Shown: piece after piece, positions 9,539 to 17,545 of the stretch
Layout: each line of letters starts with the position of its first letter
Position numbering within the stretch: the first letter of the stretch is position 1
DNA from: RHLJ01 sp965601955
GTDB taxonomy: Bacteria > Bacteroidota > Rhodothermia > Balneolales > Balneolaceae
NCBI GenBank assembly: GCA_965601955.1
Contig: OZ271855.1
Location: forward strand, 3,596,001-3,660,000
Direction: 5' to 3'
Length of the DNA stretch: 64,000 nt
Program-made: the position numbers and the translations under genes
Notes under the pieces: model-generated
Databases searched by the model: none
The model's input: only the letters and a program-made list of their open reading frames with translations
Told to the model about the DNA's origin: nothing

Positions 9539-9643
9539 ATTAACCCACCCCTGTCCCCTCCCCAGAGGGGAACTCTTTTATCTAAAGAAAATCATGAATA
9601 AGGAGCCTCCCCTCCACCGGAGGGGATAGAGGGGTGGGTTAAT
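9539..9643. repeat. long inverted repeat rich in CCCC/GGGG
   Basis: The left arm begins ATTAACCCACCCCTGTCCCC and the right arm ends with its near complement, GGGGTGGGTTAAT. Inside each arm is a smaller hairpin (CCCCTCCCCAGAGGGG on the left; CCCCTCCACCGGAGGGG on the right). The whole can fold into a large cruciform-like structure. It resembles dispersed intergenic repeats of Bacteroidota chromosomes. Confidence 0.65.
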
Positions 9644-9646
9644 TTC

Positions 9647-9699
9647 AGCCACAAAAACACGAAAGCACTAATTTCTTGTGTTTTAGGGTGTTAGTGGCT
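9647..9699. repeat. intergenic imperfect inverted repeat with GCCAC ends
   Basis: Ends AGCCAC and GTGGCT are complementary, and the interior AAAACACGAAA can pair with TTTCTTGTGTTTT. It resembles the element at 3910-3972 (shared GCCAC end and CACGAAA core). It could also terminate the TPR-protein operon, whose last stop is at 9769 on the minus strand. Confidence 0.5.
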
Positions 9700-9768
9700 A
9701 ACAAAAGAATACTTTCTCCTCACTAGTAGAAAATGAGTGAGCGTAAATAATCGTAGGCTCTTATTTCC

Positions 9769-12765
9769 TCAAGAATCCGAACTATCGATAAGTTCTTGTG
9801 CTTTTTCTGCAGCTTCAGTTCCGGGGTAGATTTCAATGATCTCATTAAGAATAGCTATGGCATCTCCACGATTGCCAAGCAGGATATTGCATTCAGCCGA
9901 ATGATACATTCCTGAAGATACCCAACTATCAAAAGCCTCAAATAACACTTTTACTTTAGCATATTCTGCTATTGCTTCTTCATAATTCCCCTGATCCTGG
10001 TGGAGCCTCCCTAAATAAAACTGAGCTTCAGCCCCTATTTCTGTCGTATTACGATTAGCAATCGGAGTTAAAATACTTTGCGCTTCCTCATAGTTCTTTT
10101 CAGCAAGCGCCACCTTCCCTAATCCTACGCTCGCTGCTTCATTGCCTGCATTTACATTGAGGGCACTTTCATATTCCTGCCGTGCATCTTGAAAAGCACC
10201 CTGCGCTAAGCTAGCATTCCCCATTCCAATGTAGGCCTCCTGAGAGAATCGGGTTGCTGTTCTCAGCAGTTGGTCGAAATACCCATGTGAGCGATCGTAT
10301 TCGCCCTGGTCGTAATACAGCAATCCCAGAGCGGTTAGCGCCGGAGGAACCTGACTATCTCTGGGGTAATCATCAACCACTGTTTGGTAGGCATTGATGG
10401 CCTGATCGATTCGCCCTATCTGTCGGTACGATTCACCCAAATTCATATACGCTTCAGGAGCCAGAGCATCTGAGTTGGTAACTCTTAAGTATTGTCGGAA
10501 TTCACGAATTGCCCCTTCGTAATCTCCGGTTTGAAATACAGTTTCTGCCTGTCGGTATCTTAATTGATCAGCAGTTGAGCTTTGAGGGTTATCGCCGAGA
10601 AACTCTTCAAGAATTACCGAGCTGGAATCAGCTCCTCCCGAAGAAAGCTGGGCGTATTGAATCCCGTTTATAGCTTCAATGATGTATCGGCTTCGAGGAT
10701 AGTTATCCAACACTTTCTTATAGGCATAGATAGCACGCCCATATTCTCCGGCATTGTAGTAGGCATCACCGATATTGTACTGAGAACGTGCTGCCCAATC
10801 CGTGCCAGGGTATCGATTAATTACCGTTTGAAATTCTTCAATAGCCTGCGAATAGTTGGAGGTATTTAGATATATGTAAGCAACGTTGTACTGAGCCTGT
10901 TCACGAAGCCTGCTGAACGGATAAATCCTGAGCATGCGCCGGAAATTACTTACTGCCTCAAAAGTACGGTTCAATCGGTAGTAGCTATTTGCTACCTGGA
11001 ACATAGCATAATCACCACCTGGTTCGGCTCCAATGGCCTGGTTATAAAACCTGATTGAGTTTCTATAGTCGCCTAAAGCATAATAGGCATCACCAATTCT
11101 CAACCTCGTATCAATGTCATATGGAAAAAGAGCGATAGGAGGAGGATTGTAGTTATTGAGGAAGTCTTCAAGTGGGCCTACTGCCAGGTCATATTCCCCG
11201 GTTTTGAAATAGCACCACCCAAGTGAATATCGAGCTGCACCGATCATCTCATGCTCAGGATAGTTGTCAATGAAGAGTTTGAATCGACGAGCTGCATTCG
11301 AAAACTGATCCAGCTTATAGTAACTATCCGCACTCCAGAATAAAGCCTCTTCTCCAAGCTCTGTATTCGGAGCCTCTGCATACACCGCTTCAAATATAGG
11401 CTGAGCCTGTTCATAAGCCTGGTTTCTGAATAGAATCCAAGCTTTTTGAAAACGAGCCTGTCTTCTGAGTGCAGGATCAATATCAGCTACTTTCTCTGCT
11501 TCTTCGAAAGCCCTTGAAGCTCCCGTAAATTCGTTGTTAGCGAAATAAGCCTCGCCCAGCATGGTATAAATCTTACCTGGGTCCTTTAGATTTTCTTGGT
11601 TTCGAATGAGGGTAAGCAGGGTCTCAATAGACTCGCCATAATTCCCTCCTTCAAATGCTGAAATAGCCCATTCATAATACGCTTCTTCAACCCACAAACC
11701 AGATTTATACCTCTCTCCAAATTCCTGGAAGGTATCCATCGAGCGTTGGTAATTGCCTGAGAGTTTATGATTAACCGCCTCGTAGTACATGGCTTTCCTG
11801 GAGAGCTCATCGTCACCAATAATGGCGCGCTCAAAAGACTGTGCAGCCCAGTGATAAACTTCTTGTCTATTGTATAACCATCCTAACCCATAATGAGCAA
11901 CGGCTTCACGATCGGTGCCTTTAGTAAGGTTGATGTACTGTAGATAATCTTTAGTGGCTTCATCGTAATTCCCCAGGTAATTGTGTGCTTCTGCCATCAG
12001 GAATAGTGCCTTGATTTTAGATTCCTCGTCGAGGAATGGCATTTGGGCATCTAAAGCTTCTATAGCCTCATCATACCTACCTTGTTGATAATAGGATTCT
12101 CCTAGTGCCGTACCTACCCTTCTGGTAACCGGGTTATTGGGATATCGGTTTTTGAGTAGTTCGAAAGCAATAGCAGAAGAGTCATATTCATTTTCGGTGA
12201 GGTATAATCTCCCCCGGGCATATAGAGCTTTCGGCGCCCACTCTGATTGCGGATATTCATCTGCGAGTTTTAAAAAGTAATACCTGGATTCGCTGTAGTC
12301 ACGCTTTTCTGCCGCGGCTTCAGCAACCCAGTAAGTGGTTTCTGCTGCCTGGGTTGTGCCCATCCAGGAATCTACTGCCTGATTATAGTAGGTGATAGCT
12401 CCATCATAATCTCCATTATCTGTGAAGCGATGCCCTAAATCCTTTAATAAAATTACAGAAAGATCACTTCCGGGGTATTCAAGAATAAACTCCTGGTAAT
12501 GCGCTTCGATATTGGTGGAATCGATCCCGGTTTTAGCTCTCGCTAAATAGAAGTCCGTAGAAATTCTAAGCTCGTGCCTGGGGTTGTCCGCCTTGAAACC
12601 TTCCAACTTAGAAACAGACTCTTCAAAAAAGCCCTCTTTGAATAGGGAAATACCAAGTTCGTAATTAGAGGTACCGGCTCTTTGAATGTCCTGGGAATAA
12701 ACCAGGCCAGCGGTAGTTAAAAGTAGAATTAGTGTGAAGAAGCAGCGCTTAGCAACAAGGGGCAT
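9769..12765 (-). CDS. large exported TPR-repeat protein
   Basis: A 998-aa protein with a signal peptide (about 1-24, ending GLVYSQ) followed by some two dozen TPR units almost to the C-terminus. The repeats show the regular G-x-Y-x-x-A pattern (NGDYDGAITYYNQAV, SNYSQAIEEFQTVI, GEYGRAIYAYKKVL). This makes a long superhelical scaffold, expected in the periplasm. Relatives are often annotated as Tol-Pal or BamD-like TPR proteins, but no lipobox or partner identifies a specific complex. It is the last gene of a five-gene minus-strand operon, 30 bases after the CBS-domain gene. The binding partner is unknown. Confidence 0.88.
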   Translation of the reverse strand: MPLVAKRCFFTLILLLTTAGLVYSQDIQRAGTSNYELGISLFKEGFFEESVSKLEGFKADNPRHELRISTDFYLARAKTGIDSTNIEAHYQEFILEYPGSDLSVILLKDLGHRFTDNGDYDGAITYYNQAVDSWMGTTQAAETTYWVAEAAAEKRDYSESRYYFLKLADEYPQSEWAPKALYARGRLYLTENEYDSSAIAFELLKNRYPNNPVTRRVGTALGESYYQQGRYDEAIEALDAQMPFLDEESKIKALFLMAEAHNYLGNYDEATKDYLQYINLTKGTDREAVAHYGLGWLYNRQEVYHWAAQSFERAIIGDDELSRKAMYYEAVNHKLSGNYQRSMDTFQEFGERYKSGLWVEEAYYEWAISAFEGGNYGESIETLLTLIRNQENLKDPGKIYTMLGEAYFANNEFTGASRAFEEAEKVADIDPALRRQARFQKAWILFRNQAYEQAQPIFEAVYAEAPNTELGEEALFWSADSYYKLDQFSNAARRFKLFIDNYPEHEMIGAARYSLGWCYFKTGEYDLAVGPLEDFLNNYNPPPIALFPYDIDTRLRIGDAYYALGDYRNSIRFYNQAIGAEPGGDYAMFQVANSYYRLNRTFEAVSNFRRMLRIYPFSRLREQAQYNVAYIYLNTSNYSQAIEEFQTVINRYPGTDWAARSQYNIGDAYYNAGEYGRAIYAYKKVLDNYPRSRYIIEAINGIQYAQLSSGGADSSSVILEEFLGDNPQSSTADQLRYRQAETVFQTGDYEGAIREFRQYLRVTNSDALAPEAYMNLGESYRQIGRIDQAINAYQTVVDDYPRDSQVPPALTALGLLYYDQGEYDRSHGYFDQLLRTATRFSQEAYIGMGNASLAQGAFQDARQEYESALNVNAGNEAASVGLGKVALAEKNYEEAQSILTPIANRNTTEIGAEAQFYLGRLHQDQGNYEEAIAEYAKVKVLFEAFDSWVSSGMYHSAECNILLGNRGDAIAILNEIIEIYPGTEAAEKAQELIDSSDS

Positions 12766-12795
12766 GTATGTCGCAGTATTGGTTAATTTTACTCC

Positions 12796-13458
12796 TTATA
12801 TATCAAGATAACGAATAAGTTCATCAGCACGGTCAGAAAAATCTTTTTCAAGTGTTGCACTGCTCACCTGAGATGTTACTACATATCCATATCGATTTAA
12901 TGCAGCACTAACCGGGGAAGAATCTACAAGATGAAGCTTTACAGATACCCGATAAAATTCGTTGTCGTCATTTGGTTGCTGTACAGCTACCCCCAAAATC
13001 TTCGCCCCTTCACTTTCAATAATGCGAACCAGTTCAGAAAGGGTGAAATCATAAGGCATCATCTCAATAGTGAGAACTGATCCAAAGCTTTCCAGATTAA
13101 ATAAATTCCCCAACGCTTCAAGCACATCTCTCTTTTTAATTACGCCAAGAAAATTCATTTCATGATCTATAACTGGAAGAATGAATAGCTCGTGAGCAAG
13201 CATTTCGCGAGTTGCTTCAAATAGATGCTGATCATTAGGAATAAAAATATTTTCCTGAAGGGGAACCTGTTCTATTAACACCTCTTCATTTTCTACCTCT
13301 ATCAACATATCTAAACCAACCATGCCAACCAGTTTTCCACCTTCAACAACCGGAAACTTTGTAGTATGAAGCAGGTCAAGTTTGGTAAGTGCCAGGGCTA
13401 CATTATCTGAAATTTTCAGAGGGGCGATATCGGTATTTAGAATTTCCTGAACAAGCAT
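12796..13458 (-). CDS. CBS-domain pair protein
   Basis: A 220-aa cytoplasmic protein. A CBS pair occupies about residues 1-130 (AALTKLDLLHTTKFPVVEGGKLVGMV-type pattern; the second repeat has HELFILPVIDHEMNFLGVIKKRDVLEAL). The remaining part (FGSVLTIEMMPYDFTLSELVRIIESEGAKILGV) reads like an ACT-type alpha/beta fold. CBS pairs bind adenine nucleotides and regulate linked enzymes or channels; which target this one serves is not shown. It follows hflX with only 2 bases between the genes, so the two are almost certainly co-transcribed and may be translationally coupled. Confidence 0.85.
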   Translation of the reverse strand: MLVQEILNTDIAPLKISDNVALALTKLDLLHTTKFPVVEGGKLVGMVGLDMLIEVENEEVLIEQVPLQENIFIPNDQHLFEATREMLAHELFILPVIDHEMNFLGVIKKRDVLEALGNLFNLESFGSVLTIEMMPYDFTLSELVRIIESEGAKILGVAVQQPNDDNEFYRVSVKLHLVDSSPVSAALNRYGYVVTSQVSSATLEKDFSDRADELIRYLDI

Positions 13459-13460
13459 AG

Positions 13461-14750
13461 TTAGATAACTTCCTTATACGCTCCAATAGTATCCAACAAA
13501 TGGGATAATTGCTTGAAATCTTTTTTGGACATGCTGAAAGTCAGCTCTACTTCATTCCCCACATAACCTTCCTTTTCAACCATAGCATGCTCGTGGATAA
13601 AAGCAACTGCTTTGTACTTTGAAACGGGTATTCTCAGGGTCTCGGTGATGAAATTATCTTCAATTAACTGCTCGATTTTTTCTTCAAGCTCAGAGAGTCC
13701 AATCCCTCTTTCAGCTGAAATGAGAATTGCTTCCGGGTATTCATCTTTGAGCTGCGAAATGCGGTCAACCGTCATGCGGTCCACTTTGTTAAAGACTAAC
13801 AATGTTCTTTTGTTTAGAGCCTTCAACTCTTCAAGTGTAGTTTCTACTACATCAATATATTCGAATGTCATATTGGATGCCCCATCTACAACATGGAGTA
13901 AGATATCCGCCTCACGCACTTCATCTAAGGTAGATTTAAAACTCTCGATGAGATTATGTGGCAGTTTTCGGATAAAACCAACAGTATCAGAAAGAAGGAT
14001 CTCATGATTGGTTAACTGGTGGCGACGAACCGTAGAATCCAGCGTAGCAAATAAGCGGTCTTCGGCAAGCACATCGGTTTGGGTGAAGGTATTCATCAGG
14101 GTTGATTTACCTGCATTGGTATATCCTACTAGGGAAACCTTCGTCATTCCTTCCCTACTCTTCCTTTGAGTACTTCGCTGACGGTCTAGTTTTTCCAGCT
14201 TGGATTTTAGTACCCCGATACGTTGTCCAATTATCCTTCTATCCGTTTCAATTTGGGTTTCACCAGGACCTTTTGTGCCAATACCCCCACTCTGGCGCGA
14301 CAGGTGAGTCCAGTACCTTGTTAGCCTGGGTAATAGATATTGTAACTGAGCTAACTCCACCTGGGTTTTAGCTGCAGCTGTTTTGGCTCTTGATGCAAAT
14401 ATATCCAGGATTAAGGCACTGCGATCCAACACTTTTGCATCTGTTCCTGCTTCAATATTTCGAATCTGGGTTGGGGATAAATCATCATCAAAAATGATGG
14501 TACCAATATTCAGGGCTTTCATTTGCCCCTTTAGCTCTTTCAATTTCCCCTTACCTACATAAGTAGACCCATCCGGTCGTGATCTTTTTTGGAGAACTTT
14601 TTCTATAGTTATGCCACCCGCAGTATCGGTAAGCATTTCCAGTTCTTCGAGATATTCCTCAGCCTGGATGCGGGTTACTTCTCCGCCGTATAAACCTACG
14701 AGTAATACCCGTTCTTTTTTAATGTCTGAATTTTTAACGTCGTCTAGCAA
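13461..14750 (-). CDS. hflX: GTPase HflX
   Basis: HflX is a ribosome-associated GTPase that splits stalled or heat-damaged ribosomes. The 429-aa product has the N-terminal HflX domain (LVGLYGGEVTRIQAEE; KGKLKELK), the glycine-rich linker with RQSGGIGTKGPGETQIETDRR, and a GTPase domain: G1 GYTNAGKST (about 207-215), G3 DTVGF, G4 NKVD (about 318-321). No ATG is available before residue 39, so the start is TTG at 14750, with GAGG about a dozen bases upstream. It sits in the middle of the operon from the BatA-like gene to the TPR gene, 12 bases after the membrane-protein gene. Confidence 0.96.
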   Translation of the reverse strand: MLDDVKNSDIKKERVLLVGLYGGEVTRIQAEEYLEELEMLTDTAGGITIEKVLQKRSRPDGSTYVGKGKLKELKGQMKALNIGTIIFDDDLSPTQIRNIEAGTDAKVLDRSALILDIFASRAKTAAAKTQVELAQLQYLLPRLTRYWTHLSRQSGGIGTKGPGETQIETDRRIIGQRIGVLKSKLEKLDRQRSTQRKSREGMTKVSLVGYTNAGKSTLMNTFTQTDVLAEDRLFATLDSTVRRHQLTNHEILLSDTVGFIRKLPHNLIESFKSTLDEVREADILLHVVDGASNMTFEYIDVVETTLEELKALNKRTLLVFNKVDRMTVDRISQLKDEYPEAILISAERGIGLSELEEKIEQLIEDNFITETLRIPVSKYKAVAFIHEHAMVEKEGYVGNEVELTFSMSKKDFKQLSHLLDTIGAYKEVI

Positions 14751-14762
14751 AAAAAGGGATCC

Positions 14763-15344
14763 TCATTCTTGAATTTTCCTGAGATCGATATTGGGAATTG
14801 TCTCTTCTTCAAATTGCGATTTCAGCTTCAAAGATAGCACTTTTTTAAACGCTTTGCGCCGCCCCACCGGAACAAATAGCCGCAACTGCATATACCCTTT
14901 GGTCAGTGATTTATCCATTTCAGAATAGGTAAAGGTGAACTCAGAACCTTGCCTATGTTCTCGTTCAACAAAATCCAAAATCTGAAACCAGGGGATCGTT
15001 TGAGAAGGTTCATTTAGGTTTTTTACGATACCATGATCGGTTATGTAGTGCTTTGAAGCGAGATAGCTTGATATAAACCACATCCCACCTATCCAAAAAT
15101 AAGCTGCAAAAATGAAATAGTTTGTCGTATCACCTATTAAGAAAACGACCGAAGTTAAAGCCCCAATTAATAACAGGAATAGAGTAGCGAATAGTGGATA
15201 TCCCTTCATTTTACCCGCTCTCCAGTTCAAGCGTACGTTCCTCAGGCGGAATTTATTCTGAAGCGAATAACCTGCAAGAATGGTAGAGGCAATGGTAAAC
15301 AGAACAATGGTCCCTTGAAAAAATATGAGGAGTATTTCTTTCAT
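14763..15344 (-). CDS. membrane protein of unknown function with a PH-like tail
   Basis: A 193-aa protein with three hydrophobic segments (about 4-25, 49-70, 76-95) and a soluble C-terminal half. The segment YITDHGIVKNLNEPSQTIPWFQILDFVE has the look of bacterial PH-like domains (a Y/F-x-x-T/D-x-G-I turn followed by a W/I-x-D strand), but I cannot confirm the family. Its ATG overlaps the TGA of the upstream BatA-like gene by one base, which predicts translational coupling and a shared role at the inner membrane. No catalytic motif is visible. Confidence 0.7.
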   Translation of the reverse strand: MKEILLIFFQGTIVLFTIASTILAGYSLQNKFRLRNVRLNWRAGKMKGYPLFATLFLLLIGALTSVVFLIGDTTNYFIFAAYFWIGGMWFISSYLASKHYITDHGIVKNLNEPSQTIPWFQILDFVEREHRQGSEFTFTYSEMDKSLTKGYMQLRLFVPVGRRKAFKKVLSLKLKSQFEEETIPNIDLRKIQE

Positions 15345-17437
15345 CAGCTAATGGTCTCTGCTTTATAAAAGATTGAAATCAACGACTCTATTACTAAGAA
15401 AAGCAATCCTGCAACCATAAACCATGTCCATATTTCTTTTCCAAATCCACTTTCGCGGATTCTATTTTCCAGTGAACCTGAACCTGCCCCTTCAGCGGAT
15501 ACCACAGTAAAATCGGAGGAGAGCCTGGAAGGTTCTATTTCGATAAATTGTGATTCCGAACGCTCAAGGTTTACTGCAACTGCGTACTCCTTCTGTTCAT
15601 CTGAGATGCGTACCCATCCTGGATTCCAGCTTTTGGCAGGATACGAAAGTGCCACACCTGCAGGGCTTACACGCACATCGGGGATGACCTCTTCTCCCTG
15701 AACTTGAAGTGTTCCTTCGCTAGCTTCAACGTCTCCTATCCATTCGAAAGGGTCCCCCAATATATGCTGCGAAAAACCACCTTCATTAGATGAAGAGGCA
15801 TATAACAAAGTGCGATAGTAAAACGGAGCATAAAGAGGTTTAACGGTAAAATTTGACCAGCCGGGAGCATTACCTATGGAAGAGATGATAATCCTGCCAT
15901 AGCCGAATCTTTTTTCTCTGTAAACAGGATCTCCGCTTCGTAAAGAAATAATGTCGATGCCGCCGGGAGAAGATGAAGGTATAAAACGGTAGTAATAATA
16001 AATGTCTGGATCGGTTACCCTTAGCTCCTCTCCTTCTTCCCTATCAAAAAGACCTGAAAAAATGGGATGATCTTCCTGGATGACATTTCCGGATGCAATG
16101 GCGTTGAAGGATGAGTATTCACCGGAGATTCCCTCAAATCGCCCTGCATTGAACTCCTGAAAAAAGGCATTATAGTTTCTTAGGTTACCTCGTTCAGATG
16201 GGAAGAAAAGTACCCCTCCCCCATTTTGAACATATTCCTGAAGGTTCCCATATGAATACTCCGGGATTTCTTTGAGTCCATCTAGAATAATCGCATCAAA
16301 CTCTGAAATAGATACTGTTCCTAATATTTCGGGGTCAGCCTCGGTGTATGATATCTGTGCATCATTATCTCCTGAGGCTTCGAGAACAACCTGAGTATAG
16401 GAAGCGAGTTCAACCTGATAATCCTCCTCTTTCACCCAAAGGATTCTTCGCTGGTCCGGAATCTGTAGGGTGAAATAGTATTCATTGTCCAGTGTAAATT
16501 CATCTCCCTCGATTACTATTTTTCCATTTGAAGATCCCGCTGAAGATGGGGTTACCTGGAATGCAAATGTCCTACTGGAATTGGCATCCATCGATAGAGA
16601 GTATTGCCCTACCAAACTTCCCATAAACTCCAGAGATAAAAACTGGTTTGCGACTGGTACATCTGTCATATTCTTCACGGTTACCGTCAAAGAAACCGGA
16701 AGCCCGGGGCCAATCATGTTGGTAGAGGTTTCCAGTCCTCTCACCACTGTATTTTGAACAGGCACATCGTCCAAATTGATAATTACTTTTGAAATGAGCT
16801 CATTTTCGAAATCCTGCTCTTCCAACTCTGATAACTGACTAAGTTGACCATCTGTTATTAAAAAGAAACGTTTGTTTTCATAGGGAGCATCTCGCATTAC
16901 CTGTAGCAAGTCCCTTGCTCTCGTACTTGTATAATTTCCTGACGAGCGTACTTCGAGCTCATCAACACGCCTCAAAAATTGACCATGCCCCAGAACCGTA
17001 GCATATAGCTCTTCCCCATTCGTTGTTTGCAAAATGAAGCGGTCATTTTCTTTTGCCGATTGCTCAATGGTTTGTAATACCTCTTTAGCCTGCTCAATAA
17101 GAGGTCCCTGTTGGCCAATACGCGCCATGCTTATGCTATTATCAACAAGGATTCCATAAATAGTAGGAGCGTTTACATCACCGAGTGAAGTAATTCCGGG
17201 CGGAAGAAAAGGCCTAGCCAGTACCAGAGCCAGGCAGGCTATTGCGAGCAATCGAAATATAAGCAGCAGATATTTTTTGATACGAATCTTCCTGATCGTG
17301 GTCTTCTGAAGCTCCTCAAAAAAAGCGAGCGTAGAGAATTGAATCCGCTTAGGTCGCTTTAAATTAAGCAGATGAATAAGGAGAGGAAGCCCGATGGCTG
17401 TCACAGCTATTAAAAAAAATGGGCTTAGAAAACTCAT
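15344..17437 (-). CDS. BatA-like membrane protein with VWA domain
   Basis: A 697-aa inner-membrane protein. Residues 1-80 form the BatA N-terminal module, beginning MSFLSPFFLIAVTAIGLPLL, with a second membrane segment at about 56-76. The VWA-like domain follows with the metal-binding DNSIS motif (D99, S101, S103). Later parts include an Ig-like region (about 215-320) and an alpha/beta region near 345-480 (FDAIILDGL, GGGVLFFPSERG) like the amidotransferase-type domains of relatives. A last membrane helix is at about 668-690. Bat proteins are linked to MoxR-type AAA ATPases and stress tolerance; no MoxR gene is in the window. It is the first gene of the operon that continues through hflX. Confidence 0.88.
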   Translation of the reverse strand: MSFLSPFFLIAVTAIGLPLLIHLLNLKRPKRIQFSTLAFFEELQKTTIRKIRIKKYLLLIFRLLAIACLALVLARPFLPPGITSLGDVNAPTIYGILVDNSISMARIGQQGPLIEQAKEVLQTIEQSAKENDRFILQTTNGEELYATVLGHGQFLRRVDELEVRSSGNYTSTRARDLLQVMRDAPYENKRFFLITDGQLSQLSELEEQDFENELISKVIINLDDVPVQNTVVRGLETSTNMIGPGLPVSLTVTVKNMTDVPVANQFLSLEFMGSLVGQYSLSMDANSSRTFAFQVTPSSAGSSNGKIVIEGDEFTLDNEYYFTLQIPDQRRILWVKEEDYQVELASYTQVVLEASGDNDAQISYTEADPEILGTVSISEFDAIILDGLKEIPEYSYGNLQEYVQNGGGVLFFPSERGNLRNYNAFFQEFNAGRFEGISGEYSSFNAIASGNVIQEDHPIFSGLFDREEGEELRVTDPDIYYYYRFIPSSSPGGIDIISLRSGDPVYREKRFGYGRIIISSIGNAPGWSNFTVKPLYAPFYYRTLLYASSSNEGGFSQHILGDPFEWIGDVEASEGTLQVQGEEVIPDVRVSPAGVALSYPAKSWNPGWVRISDEQKEYAVAVNLERSESQFIEIEPSRLSSDFTVVSAEGAGSGSLENRIRESGFGKEIWTWFMVAGLLFLVIESLISIFYKAETIS

Positions 17438-17545
17438 TTCAAGGATTAAAATGTTATTTTGTGAACTTGAATCTTACAGGAACTTTTTGGCCTAGCCGCT
17501 ATTAATGCAAAGGAATATTCAAAAAAGCGCTCTTTAAATCCATCT

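Larger units (their letters stand above)
9367..9768. other. intergenic region with two inverted repeats
   Basis: No gene is visible over about 400 bases. It contains a C/G-rich inverted repeat (9539-9643) and a GCCAC-ended imperfect inverted repeat (9647-9699), both listed separately. The aroA promoter must lie here, since the aroA start is at 9366 on the minus strand, but I could not pick its boxes. Confidence 0.5.
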
